Positions 45,320-55,437 of a stretch of 64,000 nucleotides of DNA are shown here, in pieces (the stretch's first letter is position 1; the number at the start of each line of letters is the position of its first letter). The stretch is from Parapedobacter koreensis. GTDB taxonomy: Bacteria > Bacteroidota > Bacteroidia > Sphingobacteriales > Sphingobacteriaceae. The stretch spans positions 206,596 to 270,595 of the forward strand of contig NZ_FNZR01000009.1 of the NCBI RefSeq assembly GCF_900109365.1. The letters are read 5' to 3'. Position numbers and translations under genes: made by a program. The notes beneath the pieces are model-generated. The model did not search any database and was not told the DNA's origin. It saw nothing but the letters and a program-made list of their open reading frames with translations.

Positions 45320-46018
45320 ATGAACAAAAAAGTCATTTTCGAGGATTGGGGGCTATTGGATTACCAAGAGGCTTGGAATAGGCAGGAGGATTTGTTTGCA
45401 CAGGTGGTGGGACAGAAGTCTACCAATCGTCAGGAAGGGGCAGCCTCCCCTACAACTAATTACCTGATTTTTACCGAACATCCGCATGTATATACCCTCG
45501 GCAAAAGTGGCAAACCGGAAAATTTGCTATTGGACGATCGTGAATTACTGGAGAAGCAGGCTACGTTTTATAAAATAAACCGTGGTGGCGACATCACTTA
45601 TCATGGTCCTGGACAAATCGTAGGTTATCCAATCCTGGATTTGGACAACTTTTTCACCGACATCCACTTATACCTCCGCACATTGGAAGAAGCGGTCATC
45701 CGTACGTTGGCGGATTATGGTATCGAAGCAGGGCGCTATCCCGGGTATACCGGAGTATGGCTGGATGCAGACAACGACCGTGCCCGCAAGATCTGCGCTT
45801 TGGGCGTTCGCGCCAGCCGTTGGGTCACCATGCATGGCTTCGCGTTCAATATCAATACCGACCTCGACTATTTTCGCAATATCATTCCCTGCAACATCGA
45901 CGATAAAGATGTGACCTCCATGCAACGCGAGTTAGGCCATCCTCAGGATATCGACACCTTAAAGAATTGCCTCAAAGGCCATATTGCCGACTTGTTCGGA
46001 ATGGAATTTACCGATTGA
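45320..46018 (+). CDS. lipB: Lipoyl(octanoyl) transferase
   Basis: Transfers octanoyl groups from acyl carrier protein to lipoyl domains. 232 residues with the signature RGGDITYHGPGQIVGYP (88-104), catalytic Lys157 in ARKICALGVR and catalytic Cys191 in IIPCNIDD. AGGAGG ends only 2 nt before the ATG, a spacing normally too short for a Shine-Dalgarno. The 3' end overlaps the convergent S41 gene by 11 bp. Confidence 0.96.
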   Translation: MNKKVIFEDWGLLDYQEAWNRQEDLFAQVVGQKSTNRQEGAASPTTNYLIFTEHPHVYTLGKSGKPENLLLDDRELLEKQATFYKINRGGDITYHGPGQIVGYPILDLDNFFTDIHLYLRTLEEAVIRTLADYGIEAGRYPGYTGVWLDADNDRARKICALGVRASRWVTMHGFAFNINTDLDYFRNIIPCNIDDKDVTSMQRELGHPQDIDTLKNCLKGHIADLFGMEFTD

Positions 46019-47498
46019 GGGTTAAGCCTCCTTCCGGCTTCCCAATATCAACGGGTATCGGCTTATTGAGTTTATCTTCAAACCCGGGGAGCTCTATCGC
46101 ATTCAGTTTTTTTGCTGTTTGTTGCTTTAAACCCATGGACTTCAATGCAAGCGGTTGGATACTTGGATCAATAATGCTCATTGCCCGTGCTAATAATGGA
46201 TCATCCAATGAACCAATGGGTGCCCATGGCAGGTAGTTTGTCTCGTTGACCTCGTATTGCGGATCCAATCCATTGGGATAATCTCCAAATCCATTTTTGT
46301 CCGCCAATTTGACAATGATGGGTAAAATACCCCACTCGGTTTGCCGGGGTATTTGCTCGTCTACTATCGTCACTGATCCTTCATTTTTCCCCACAGTAGT
46401 CCTACCGATATGTACGACATTGGCATCCGACATAAATGGCCGCAAATTATTGATAATCAATTCACTGGCTGAGGCTGAGTAATTCGTAGCAATGATGTAT
46501 ACGCGAGACAGATTTAGATTAAGCGAGGTGATGGATTCAACCAAGGCATCTGCAGATCCTACTTCGACCGGATTCTCTGATGTCCCACCTAACAATGAAT
46601 AATAAGTCTCATTGGCCGTCCCATAAGTGCTATTATACCGATATTGGATGAATACCTCGTCTTTATTAAAATTAGCCTGTATCAGCCCGGCCAATACACT
46701 GGTTATCCAAATACCCCCGCCACCGTTATACCGCAAGTCAAGCACCAGGTCAGTTACATTTTCCGTCTTAAATTTGTAGAAAGCCTCCAATAACTCATTG
46801 GATTGATTATTTAAAAATCGGTTGTAAAATAAATAACCAACTTTCTTACCTGTCGGCGTAATGATGACCGAATCCATATGTATGGCCTGTTCCTGAAACC
46901 CTTCTACTGGAGTTAACTCCAACTCCTGATCATCCGTAATTACGCCATTTTCATCAATATGCGCCAATTGAACCGTGAAGGGACTAGCCCCATAATAGGC
47001 TGACAGCACATCGGTGTAATTGTCGGTCGTCAGTGCCTCCCCATTGATTCTCGTGATAATGTCTCCCCGTTTTATACCCGCTTCATCCGCAGGAGATCCT
47101 TCCAACGCATAACGAACCGAAATTATCACATCATTAGTTGTATTGAGTTGGATCAAACCAATCCCCAGTCCTACAGTCGTCGTTACTCCAGCCAGCTCTT
47201 TTTGCAGCTCATCCGCCAATGCAATTACTGAAAACCTATCATCCGGATGCAAGATCTTGTTAAAAAATTCTCTTGGATCGAGATTAAAATCCAGGTTTCT
47301 ATCTTGGGGAATAGACGTATTCCAATAATAAATATCGCGCATGTTGCTGATTACCCAACTATTGGTAAGCTCGTTTTCTGAAAGTTGGATCTCCCCTTGC
47401 TCGGGATCCCGCTTACAGGCAACAGCCAGCACAAAAAACAAAAACAACAGTGCAGCAGGCCTGATGTTCCTCAATCGACTGAAAAACGTTGTATACAT
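46008..47498 (-). CDS. S41 family peptidase (C-terminal processing protease-like), lipoprotein
   Basis: Periplasmic or outer-membrane serine protease with a Ser-Lys pair. 496 residues: lipoprotein signal with LAVAC lipobox, an N-terminal helical part, a PDZ domain (SPADEAGIKRGDIITRINGE), and the protease fold with DLRYNGGG, the nucleophile Ser in NYSASASELI and the general-base Lys in IGRTTVGKNEGS. Physiological substrate unknown. A minus-strand TAATTTTG box at 47521-47528 is its likely promoter. Confidence 0.9.
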   Translation of the reverse strand: MYTTFFSRLRNIRPAALLFLFFVLAVACKRDPEQGEIQLSENELTNSWVISNMRDIYYWNTSIPQDRNLDFNLDPREFFNKILHPDDRFSVIALADELQKELAGVTTTVGLGIGLIQLNTTNDVIISVRYALEGSPADEAGIKRGDIITRINGEALTTDNYTDVLSAYYGASPFTVQLAHIDENGVITDDQELELTPVEGFQEQAIHMDSVIITPTGKKVGYLFYNRFLNNQSNELLEAFYKFKTENVTDLVLDLRYNGGGGIWITSVLAGLIQANFNKDEVFIQYRYNSTYGTANETYYSLLGGTSENPVEVGSADALVESITSLNLNLSRVYIIATNYSASASELIINNLRPFMSDANVVHIGRTTVGKNEGSVTIVDEQIPRQTEWGILPIIVKLADKNGFGDYPNGLDPQYEVNETNYLPWAPIGSLDDPLLARAMSIIDPSIQPLALKSMGLKQQTAKKLNAIELPGFEDKLNKPIPVDIGKPEGGLTLNR

Positions 47499-47520
47499 GG
47501 GAGAAGCATTAAGATAAAAT

Positions 47521-47528
47521 CAAAATTA
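47521..47528 (-). promoter_or_regulatory. -7 promoter box for the S41 peptidase gene
   Basis: TAATTTTG on the minus strand, 22 nt before the ATG at 47498. No clear -33 element. Confidence 0.4.
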
Positions 47529-47571
47529 AAAAAATTCCACGAAGCGAAAAGAAATTTTGTTGAATGTCTGC

Positions 47572-48405
47572 TCAGCACAGATCATATTTGTATTGGATGC
47601 CTAATTGGACATCTATTTTTTGGTACGGGGTCGCAGTTTCGGCGCCTAAATGATACACGGCCGTTTCTGCACAACGCCCTGCAACGACAATTTCAGTATC
47701 AACCCGGTGTTCATCAAACAAATTATACACCAAATCCGGATCATTATTGTCCCGCGAAAGATGTGACAAAAACAAGTGGCGTAACCGCGGAGAACGTCGC
47801 TTAACAAACAATTCCAGCGCTTCTGCGTTCGACAGGTGGCCATAGCCGCCTCGAATGCGGTTTTTTAGAAAAAATGGATAACGGCCGCGCATCAACATAT
47901 CCATATCGTAGTTGGTCTCCAAAAATACAGCATCACAACGACCGAAAAAATCATCAATCCGCTCGCACACCCTGCCAATATCTGTAAAGACCCCCACTGT
48001 GTGGCCTCCGCCTTCAATCAAGAAACTATGCGGATCAATGGCATCATGGTACTTACGAAACGATGTAATAGCCAAATCACCAATACCAACGGTCTGCAAA
48101 TCAGCAAGCGGATGCAGGAGCCTATCAGGGATCGCGAGTTTGCACGCTCTTCGCGTACCGTCAGTAAGAAATACAGGGAGCTGATATTTGTTTGCCAGCA
48201 CACTCAATCCCTTGATGTGGTCAGTATGTTCATGGGAGACAAATATTGCCTTCACCTGCTGCATGGATAGCCCTTGCCGCGCCATGCGTTTCTCGGTTTC
48301 CCGGCAAGAGATACCCGCATCCACCAATATGGCCTCGTGCCCATTGCCGATAAAATAACAATTCCCATTGCTACCCGAAGCTATCGAACTGATAAAAAGC
48401 GGCAT
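47572..48405 (-). CDS. MBL-fold metallo-hydrolase (WalJ/YycJ-like)
   Basis: 277-residue metallo-beta-lactamase fold protein with metal motif SHEHTDHIKGL, the opening SSIASGSNGNCYFIG and a DAGISCRETEKRM segment typical of the YycJ group, which acts as a nuclease or affects cell-wall/DNA processes in other bacteria. Cytoplasmic, no signal peptide. Substrate not known here. Confidence 0.88.
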   Translation of the reverse strand: MPLFISSIASGSNGNCYFIGNGHEAILVDAGISCRETEKRMARQGLSMQQVKAIFVSHEHTDHIKGLSVLANKYQLPVFLTDGTRRACKLAIPDRLLHPLADLQTVGIGDLAITSFRKYHDAIDPHSFLIEGGGHTVGVFTDIGRVCERIDDFFGRCDAVFLETNYDMDMLMRGRYPFFLKNRIRGGYGHLSNAEALELFVKRRSPRLRHLFLSHLSRDNNDPDLVYNLFDEHRVDTEIVVAGRCAETAVYHLGAETATPYQKIDVQLGIQYKYDLC

Positions 48406-48462
48406 AACACAAAGAACGGAAAAAAAAGAATAAGTGCCCTTAAAAAGTTACATATTTTGCTA

Positions 48463-49890
48463 CTAACATTCCGGTAGGCTCAAGGGGATATTTACGGCTA
48501 AGCCACCATCAGCAGTTTCTTTATACTTAGCATTCATATCTTGGGCGGTCTCCCACATCGTTTTCACGACCGCGTCAAGGCTTACCTTGGCTTTGTCCGG
48601 ATTGGACTGCAACGCCAGCTGTGCCGCTGTGATCGCCTTAATTGCGCCCATGGTGTTTCGTTCAATGCAGGGTATCTGTACAAGACCGCCTATTGGATCG
48701 CAGGTAAGGCCGAGGTGATGCTCCATGGCAATTTCAGCGGCCATCAATACCTGTCGCTGTGAGCCCCCCAAACGTTCAGTAAGTGCGCCCGCTGCCATGG
48801 CAGAGGACACCCCTATTTCGGCTTGGCAGCCTCCCATGGCAGCAGAAATGGTCGCCCCCTTCTTGAAAATGCTTCCAATCTCCGATGCGGTACCTATGAA
48901 TCGGATGATCTGATCGTCGTCGAAGCCGTCATGGAATACGATGAAATATTGCAATACTGCCGGTATCACTCCGGCAGCCCCATTAGTAGGTGCAGTGACC
49001 ACGCGACCAAATGAAGCATTCTCTTCATTGACTGCCAGCGCGAAACAGCTTACCCAATCCAAGGTATATTGGAAACTGTCGCCCCCGGCGCGGATAGCTG
49101 CAACCCAGCTTTCATAATCGGTATAGTTACGTCCGCCAATCAGGCGTTTATTAAGCTTGTAAGCACGCCGTTCTACATGTAGTCCCCCCGGCAGCGTGCC
49201 CGTCGTATGACAACCCCGGTAAATGCAATCGCGTATCGTCCCAAATATCCGGAGGATCCCCGCCTTCGTTTCCTCTTCCGGTCGCCATGCCTGTTCATTC
49301 TCCAGTACGACTTCCGAAATCTTTAGTCCCGTACGTATACACCACACCAGCAATTCCTTGGCATTTTGTATCGGAAAAGGAAGATCAACCTCCTGCTTAT
49401 GGTAATCATCATCGCCTTCCTTCAATACAAACCCTCCGCCAATGGAGTAATACGTCTCACTGATGGCCTTGCCATGGGCCAGCAATGCCTGAAAGGTCAC
49501 TGCATTGGGATGATACGGCAAGCTTTCAGCATACAAAAACAGCAGATCGTCTGTATAAGAAAATGGTATTTCGTGCTCACCACCCAATAGCAACAGCCGT
49601 CGCTGCTTAATCTGCGTTACTTTTGGAGTGACTTGATCCACGGCAAATGTTTCTGGATCGTCACCACTCAGCCCCAGCAGTATGGCCACATCAGTACCAT
49701 GACCTATACCAGTCTTGGCTAGCGAACCATAGAGCAATATTTGGATAGCAGCGGTCTGTTCAAGCAGACCACTTTGCATCAACCTCCGGGTAAATTGTTG
49801 GGCAGCACGCCAAGGGCCAAGTGTATGCGAACTTGACGGTCCGATACCAATCTTAAACATATCGAACACAGAAATCTGCTCTTTCACCAT
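48463..49890 (-). CDS. sdaA: L-serine ammonia-lyase, iron-sulfur dependent
   Basis: Deaminates L-serine to pyruvate and ammonia. 475 residues, single-chain type: N-terminal beta domain beginning [15 protein letters not shown] and C-terminal alpha domain with [15 protein letters not shown]. Fe-S ligands include the pair 11 residues apart in [14 protein letters not shown]. The start is the ATG at 49890, since the upstream TTG at 49899 is not required and the promoter box at 49917-49924 gives a 20-nt leader. Confidence 0.95.
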   Translation of the reverse strand: MVKEQISVFDMFKIGIGPSSSHTLGPWRAAQQFTRRLMQSGLLEQTAAIQILLYGSLAKTGIGHGTDVAILLGLSGDDPETFAVDQVTPKVTQIKQRRLLLLGGEHEIPFSYTDDLLFLYAESLPYHPNAVTFQALLAHGKAISETYYSIGGGFVLKEGDDDYHKQEVDLPFPIQNAKELLVWCIRTGLKISEVVLENEQAWRPEEETKAGILRIFGTIRDCIYRGCHTTGTLPGGLHVERRAYKLNKRLIGGRNYTDYESWVAAIRAGGDSFQYTLDWVSCFALAVNEENASFGRVVTAPTNGAAGVIPAVLQYFIVFHDGFDDDQIIRFIGTASEIGSIFKKGATISAAMGGCQAEIGVSSAMAAGALTERLGGSQRQVLMAAEIAMEHHLGLTCDPIGGLVQIPCIERNTMGAIKAITAAQLALQSNPDKAKVSLDAVVKTMWETAQDMNAKYKETADGGLAVNIPLSLPEC

Positions 49891-49916
49891 CGCAAACAAA
49901 TTATGTGCATACGCTA

Positions 49917-49924
49917 CAAAGGTA
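49917..49924 (-). promoter_or_regulatory. -7 promoter box for sdaA
   Basis: TACCTTTG on the minus strand, 26 nt before the ATG. Divergent from the GHL10-like gene, whose upstream region has a variant TATCTTTA at 49964-49971. Confidence 0.5.
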
Positions 49925-49992
49925 TCGCTTTTATTGCAACCCGCATATAATCTGATTTTTTTCTATCTTTACCGCGGATTATCAGATTGGAG

Positions 49993-51552
49993 ATGAGCTA
50001 TATTCGTGTGTACATTGCCTGCCTAATGACGACCGTCTTATTGCTTACCTGCTCCGTTGGCCATTGTCGCCCCAATCCTCCCCTGGATATACTTCCCAAA
50101 CGTGAACTTCGCGGTGTATGGATTGCTACTGTGGTCAATATTGACTGGCCCTCTGCCGCAGGTCTTGACGTAGCGAAGCAAAAGCAGGAACTTATTCAGC
50201 AGTTAGACAATCATCAGCGTGCAGGTATCAATGCCATTATGCTGCAAATACGGCCTGCGGCTGACGCATTCTATGCCAAAAGCAAGGAACCGTGGAGCCG
50301 TTTCTTAACCGGCAAACCCGGGCAGCAACCTTCACCGTTTTATGACCCTCTTGAATTTGCCATTACTGAAGCACACAACCGCGGCATGGAGCTGCATGCT
50401 TGGATGAACCCTTACCGAGCTACATTTGATTTGGTCACCGCCAATACCACAAGTGACCACATCACGAAGCAAAAACCCAATTGGTTTTTTGTATATGGCA
50501 GCAAAAAATTATTCAATCCAGGTATTCCCGAAGTACGAAATTACATCACGGGCATCGTCATGGATGTCGTACGCAATTATGATATTGACGGCATACATTT
50601 CGACGATTATTTTTATCCATACCCCGAAGGTGGAAAACCGATACCCGATGCCGAGACGTTTCGACAGCATCCAAATGGCTTCCGCAATATAGCCGACTGG
50701 CGCAGAAATAATGTCAACCTACTTATCCACATGGTTTCGGATAGTATTCGTGCCGAAAAGAAATACATCAAGTTTGGAATAAGCCCATTCGGTATCTGGG
50801 ATAATAAAAAAGATCATCCCCGGGGCTCTGCATCGTCAGGGCTCAGTGGTTACCGCCAATTATATGCCGATGCATTGAAATGGCTTGAAGAAGGCTGGAT
50901 AGACTACATCAACCCGCAAATCTACTTTCCATTTGGCAATACGAACGCTCCTTACGAGGTTCTCACCGATTGGTGGGGACAACATGCCAACGGAAGACAT
51001 TTTTATGTTGGACATGCAGCCTATCGCGTCAATGAAAATAGGGAAGGCTGGCGTGATCGCAGCCAAATCCCCAATCAAGTGCGTTACGCCAGGCAACACG
51101 CCCACGCCCAGGGGAGCATTTATTACAGTTCCAAGTATATCGCCAATAATGCCGCCGGCCTGCGGGATTCCTTGCAGTATAATTTGTACCGCTATAAGTC
51201 ATTACCACCAAGCATGCCTTGGCTGGATAGCGTCCCACCAGAGCCGCCCTTTGGCCTGTTAGCACAGGCTTCAAAAAACGCGGCATCCATTACCTTGCAT
51301 TGGCAGCCCTCGGCCCCGGCCACAGACGGAGATGAAGCCTACGGCTACGTCATATACCGCTTTAATGAGGGCGAAGAACTCGATCTGAACAACCCCCAAC
51401 ATATTTTGCATATTACTTATGATCACACCCAATTGACATATACCGACAATATGGTGCGCCGGAATGGTCATTACCGTTATATCGTGACCGCAATAGACCG
51501 GCTAAAAAATGAAAGTATGCCCTCAAATATACGGGAGCTTTATATTGAATGA
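49993..51552 (+). CDS. Glycoside hydrolase-like (GHL10/DUF187) secreted protein
   Basis: 519 residues: signal peptide (to about residue 25), then the GHL10 TIM-barrel with RELRGVWIATVVNIDWP, LQIRPAADAFY, MELHAWMNPYRA and IDGIHFDDYFYPYP, then a C-terminal fibronectin III-like domain. Family members (YddW, DigH) act on peptidoglycan stripped of peptides. The start is the ATG at 49993; an upstream in-frame TTG at 49987 would add two residues. The adjacent convergent GH3 enzyme suits a shared role in wall or glycan turnover. Confidence 0.92.
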   Translation: MSYIRVYIACLMTTVLLLTCSVGHCRPNPPLDILPKRELRGVWIATVVNIDWPSAAGLDVAKQKQELIQQLDNHQRAGINAIMLQIRPAADAFYAKSKEPWSRFLTGKPGQQPSPFYDPLEFAITEAHNRGMELHAWMNPYRATFDLVTANTTSDHITKQKPNWFFVYGSKKLFNPGIPEVRNYITGIVMDVVRNYDIDGIHFDDYFYPYPEGGKPIPDAETFRQHPNGFRNIADWRRNNVNLLIHMVSDSIRAEKKYIKFGISPFGIWDNKKDHPRGSASSGLSGYRQLYADALKWLEEGWIDYINPQIYFPFGNTNAPYEVLTDWWGQHANGRHFYVGHAAYRVNENREGWRDRSQIPNQVRYARQHAHAQGSIYYSSKYIANNAAGLRDSLQYNLYRYKSLPPSMPWLDSVPPEPPFGLLAQASKNAASITLHWQPSAPATDGDEAYGYVIYRFNEGEELDLNNPQHILHITYDHTQLTYTDNMVRRNGHYRYIVTAIDRLKNESMPSNIRELYIE

Positions 51553-51556
51553 TTTG

Positions 51557-53266
51557 TTACTTTCCATCGCCACGATGGAAAAACGAATTGATGGTGACTG
51601 GCAGTCTTCCTGTGGGTGTCAATCTTCGCAGGATGACTTTCGCCACTGCCCGCTGCATGATATCATCATTTTGATAACCTACGAGCATAGTTTTTGCTTG
51701 CTCAATGCCGGGCAATCCGGCGAGGCTGTATGGGTTGCCAAACAGGCAAAAGACGCTATTCATATTAGCCAGTTCATTGATGAATAGGCGTACTGTTCCG
51801 TTATAAGACAGCGTACTTCTCGGGCGGACACGATCATCGTGAAGCGCTACGATTACCTGACTATACGTACTTAACTCATTAGCCACGGCCGATACATCGT
51901 CCGCTGTGGCTTGGGGCGATAGCACATAATACATATGATTATCAAAACGCCATCCAAGCATATCCTGGAATTCCGAGATTTGCGTAAGCCCCACACTGAT
52001 AATCGCCGTCCGCTTTGTATAGTCCATGGTCCTTATTAAGCTATCACTTCCCAACAGGGTTACCGATGCATCGGCCAGGCGCTGGCTAAGTGCTTCGGTT
52101 TGGGCCCTATTAATATCGCGATACAGATTGGAGAGGTTTACAGCACGGTACTTATCCAAACCGAGCCAATACTTGGTGGCCAGTATCTTTTTCACACGTA
52201 CATCAATGTCCTGCTGAGCCAGACGCCCTTGTTTAATTGCCTGCAAAACCAGTTTAATGGCACGGTCACTATTTTTTGAAAGTTCAAGCACGTCATTGCC
52301 GGCAATGATGGCCCTTACGTCCGCTTCACCATTTTGAAAGTGTTTCACTACACCATTCATATCCATTGCGTCGGTAAAAGTGAGCCCTTGGAAGCCAAGT
52401 CGCTTTTTAAGCACATTGGTGACGATATGCTGGGACAGCGAAGAAGGTAGGTTAGGTGTTTTATCCAGGCTCGGGATATTCATGTGTGCGATCATTACAC
52501 CAGAAGCCCCCGCCTTGATTAATTCACGGAAAGGGTACATCTCCAGCGAGTCCAGCCGTCCCGCTGTGAAGTTGAGTCGTGGCAAATCATAGTGTGAATC
52601 CACATCGGTATCCCCGTGCCCAGGAAAATGTTTCAATGTCGTCACCAACCCTCCGTCCATCATACCCCTCATATAAGCCAGCCCCTTGCGGGTCACGTTT
52701 TGCTTATCTTCGCCAAACGACCGGAAATTAATAACTGGATTACGCGGATTGTTGTTGATGTCCACCACCGGAGCAAAATTAATATTCAGCCCTAGCCGTC
52801 TGAAATCCCGTGCGACTTCCAGCCCCATTTGATAAATCAGTGCCTCATTCTGTACCGCACCCAATGCCATCTGATAAGGAAAAGAAATGGTAGAATCCGC
52901 TAGCCGCATACCCAGTCCCCATTCACCGTCGAAAGCAACAAGCAATGGCACCTTGGACAACCTTTGATACCGGTTGATTACCTGTGCATGGCGCACCGGC
53001 CCGCCCTGAAACAATACAATTCCCCCCAATTGTTCGCGTTGGATTACACCAGCTACTGAATCAATGTATTGCTGACCCAAATCACTATGTGCACGCACCA
53101 TGAATAGTTGGGCGACCTTATCCCGATCACTTAGGGTACTAAAGACGGAATCTACCCATGCGTGCCGAGAATTAATGAAGGGAATAAATGCATCGCGTTG
53201 CTGAGCCAGTAGCGTAAGCTGCAGTGCCCACATCAAACTGAATGCAACAATAGCTTTCTTGCGCAT
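51557..53266 (-). CDS. Glycoside hydrolase family 3 (NagZ-like beta-N-acetylhexosaminidase), secreted
   Basis: 569 residues with a signal peptide (to LLAQ). GH3 N-domain motifs: LGGIVLFQGGP, DGEWGLGMRL, KHFPGHGDTDVDSHYDLP (212-229; the His-Asp catalytic loop) and the nucleophile Asp299 in TFTDAMDM. The C-terminal GH3 domain ends the chain; the beta-lactamase-like domain fused to some Bacteroidota homologues is absent. Likely cleaves GlcNAc from wall fragments. Ends 5 bp from the convergent GHL10 gene. Confidence 0.93.
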   Translation of the reverse strand: MRKKAIVAFSLMWALQLTLLAQQRDAFIPFINSRHAWVDSVFSTLSDRDKVAQLFMVRAHSDLGQQYIDSVAGVIQREQLGGIVLFQGGPVRHAQVINRYQRLSKVPLLVAFDGEWGLGMRLADSTISFPYQMALGAVQNEALIYQMGLEVARDFRRLGLNINFAPVVDINNNPRNPVINFRSFGEDKQNVTRKGLAYMRGMMDGGLVTTLKHFPGHGDTDVDSHYDLPRLNFTAGRLDSLEMYPFRELIKAGASGVMIAHMNIPSLDKTPNLPSSLSQHIVTNVLKKRLGFQGLTFTDAMDMNGVVKHFQNGEADVRAIIAGNDVLELSKNSDRAIKLVLQAIKQGRLAQQDIDVRVKKILATKYWLGLDKYRAVNLSNLYRDINRAQTEALSQRLADASVTLLGSDSLIRTMDYTKRTAIISVGLTQISEFQDMLGWRFDNHMYYVLSPQATADDVSAVANELSTYSQVIVALHDDRVRPRSTLSYNGTVRLFINELANMNSVFCLFGNPYSLAGLPGIEQAKTMLVGYQNDDIMQRAVAKVILRRLTPTGRLPVTINSFFHRGDGK

Positions 53267-53316
53267 ATTAGCTAAACCTACAAAAACGATACCGATGGTG
53301 TGGCAGCCAAATTGGC

Positions 53317-53859
53317 TTATAATCCATATTTATCTTCTAATAGTTTGGCCAATTCAGCTGAATTAGTCAAGTCCCCGTTGGCTTCCTTTTTCCATAGGAT
53401 TTCGATGATCAATAATAGAAGCTGTGTTTCTAATACGGGGTTCTGATAGCCCAATTCAGAAAACGCACGCTGAATAGTTGGATAGACCGGCTTCATGAAA
53501 ACCTCATGTTGTTGACGAGAGAATTCATGATGAGATAGTCGCTCCTGTAGTTTCCAAAACAACGGCTCTTCACTTACCAGTTCCCTGGGAAGATTAATCA
53601 TGCTGCGCAAGAAACTCTTAGCATCTTGATAGGTCAGCATCCCACGGTGGTGTTGCAACACGCGCCTATACCCCGATTTAATCAAATAGGACAACAGGTT
53701 ATCCTTATTGCCAAAATGTTTGAAGATAAGTGCTTCGGAGACCCCTGCTTTTTGAGCAATGATTTTCGTAGACGTATCCATATAGCCTTTTTCAGCAAAC
53801 AACAAGAGTGCCTCTTGCAATATTTTTTCCTTTCTGCTCTCTACTTTTTGCTTTATCAT
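53317..53859 (-). CDS. TetR/AcrR family transcriptional regulator
   Basis: 180 residues: N-terminal helix-turn-helix (ILQEALLLFAEKGYMDTST, IAQKAGVSEALIFKHFGNK) and a C-terminal helical effector domain of unknown ligand. Start at ATG 53859; the frame upstream begins with TTG inside the -7 box TATATTTG (53881-53888), so longer versions are unlikely. Targets not evident. Confidence 0.93.
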   Translation of the reverse strand: MIKQKVESRKEKILQEALLLFAEKGYMDTSTKIIAQKAGVSEALIFKHFGNKDNLLSYLIKSGYRRVLQHHRGMLTYQDAKSFLRSMINLPRELVSEEPLFWKLQERLSHHEFSRQQHEVFMKPVYPTIQRAFSELGYQNPVLETQLLLLIIEILWKKEANGDLTNSAELAKLLEDKYGL

Positions 53860-53880
53860 CGCTTCATGCAAAATAGAATG

Positions 53881-53888
53881 CAAATATA
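53881..53888 (-). promoter_or_regulatory. -7 promoter box for the TetR gene
   Basis: TATATTTG on the minus strand, 21 nt before the ATG at 53859. Confidence 0.5.
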
Positions 53889-54017
53889 TTATTCAAAATT
53901 GTGGTTAAGCGAGGATAATAGACAAAAGAAGACAACTTATTCAGAAAATCACTCAAGAAATAAGGAATTCAGACAGTTTCATTTCAGGGAGTACTCATAA
54001 AATGGCGGCTGGCGTTT

Positions 54018-54620
54018 CTAACCCCCGACAGCCAACAGCTTTCCTCCCTGCTGAAGAAATGCCGCCCGTTTGGCAGCATATCCGGATTCATCAATCGGAC
54101 GCACGGCATCCTCAACAATACTTGTTCCAAATCCCAATTGCAAAGCGTCCATTGCCGTGAAATATACGCAATAATCGGCGGCAAGACCGCACACCGCCAC
54201 GTCGGCCACTCCCCTATCCCACAAGTAACCTGCTAAGCCTGTTTTCCTGCGCTTACCGTTATCAAAAAAACCACTATAGCTGTCTATGGATAGTTCGGTT
54301 CCTTTCCGGAATATGGCTTCAACAAGCCGAATATCCAAGGCTTCACTCAACTGGGCACCGGCTGTACCTTGCACACAATGGTCTGGCCACAGTGTCTGTG
54401 CCAATCCTTCCAAATCAATGATATCAAAAGGCTTGCTGCCAACATGGGCCGAAGCAAAGCTTTTATGGCTTGCAGGATGCCAGTCTTGTGTCGCTACCAC
54501 CACGTCGAAATCTCGCTGCAATCGATTAACCACCGGGATAATTCGATCACCGTGCGGCACTGCCAGTGCCCCTCCAGGGAGAAAATCATACTGGACATCT
54601 ACGATGATCAGTGCACGCAT
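54018..54620 (-). CDS. pncA: Nicotinamidase
   Basis: Hydrolyses nicotinamide to nicotinate in NAD salvage. 200 residues with the catalytic triad D8 (IIVDVQYDF), K106 (FRKGTELSID) and C151 (GLAADYCVYF), and metal ligands D46, H48 and H81 (QDWHPASH; WPDHCVQGT). It follows the DUF1080 gene by 11 bp on the same strand. Confidence 0.95.
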   Translation of the reverse strand: MRALIIVDVQYDFLPGGALAVPHGDRIIPVVNRLQRDFDVVVATQDWHPASHKSFASAHVGSKPFDIIDLEGLAQTLWPDHCVQGTAGAQLSEALDIRLVEAIFRKGTELSIDSYSGFFDNGKRRKTGLAGYLWDRGVADVAVCGLAADYCVYFTAMDALQLGFGTSIVEDAVRPIDESGYAAKRAAFLQQGGKLLAVGG

Positions 54621-54631
54621 CGAAGTTAAAA

Positions 54632-55378
54632 TTAGGGCAATTTTTTAATTCGCATATTTCTAAACCACGCACGATCACCGTGATCTTGTAGGGCTATCTT
54701 ACCTTCATTAACAATCTTGTAGTCAGGGAAATCTTTCCATTTACCCTCTTTTTTTTCCTTTTCCCATGCAGGAGTGCCTTCCTCAAAATCTACGACTTTC
54801 TGGCCATTTAGCCAATGCTCCACATGGCCGTTGTTGTATACAATCTTACTGCTATTCCATTCACCTACTGGGCTCAGTTTCTTTTTAGCATTATCAGCCG
54901 GATTCATCGCATAATTTGCCCCAGCTTGCTGCCAATTTTCCAACGTACCTGGAAAACCAATGTCGTCGATCAATTGATATTCCGGCCCCGTTTCATATGG
55001 TCCTTTGTATTTAGGATCCTCCACCACATGATACATCAAGCCCGAATTTCCCCCTTCGGATATTTTCCATTCCCATTCCAATTCGAAATTGCCAAATGAA
55101 GTATTACTGACGATATCGCCCCCGGTATCCTTACCTCCGGTTTTACCAAGACAGGTAAGTACACTATCCTCCACTACCCAATTGTTTATCGCAGAATCCC
55201 CTTTGTTGAATCCGTGCCAACCAGTGAGACTCCGACCGTCAAATAACGAAATCCATTCCGTTATAGCTGTTTCTTCAATAGCGGTCGCCGTTTCATCCGT
55301 TTTTTGGTCCCCTTGGTTGCATGAAAAAGCAATAACGCTGAAGATAGCCGTGGTGACTAAGCCTGTTTTTTGTCTCAT
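54632..55378 (-). CDS. DUF1080 (3-keto-disaccharide hydrolase-type) lipoprotein
   Basis: 248 residues: lipoprotein signal with AFSC lipobox, then a concanavalin-like DUF1080 domain (EWISLFDGRSLTGWHGF, FELEWEWKISEGGNSGLMY, ETGPEYQLIDD, IALQDHGDRAWFRNMRI). Some family members cleave 3-keto-glycosides together with Gfo/Idh/MocA oxidases such as the one at 23199, but the two genes here are 30 kb apart. Confidence 0.9.
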   Translation of the reverse strand: MRQKTGLVTTAIFSVIAFSCNQGDQKTDETATAIEETAITEWISLFDGRSLTGWHGFNKGDSAINNWVVEDSVLTCLGKTGGKDTGGDIVSNTSFGNFELEWEWKISEGGNSGLMYHVVEDPKYKGPYETGPEYQLIDDIGFPGTLENWQQAGANYAMNPADNAKKKLSPVGEWNSSKIVYNNGHVEHWLNGQKVVDFEEGTPAWEKEKKEGKWKDFPDYKIVNEGKIALQDHGDRAWFRNMRIKKLP

Positions 55379-55437
55379 AATACCGATTTTTCTGATTTAT
55401 GACAAACAAACTTAGACAAAAAAAATGATAAACTCAA

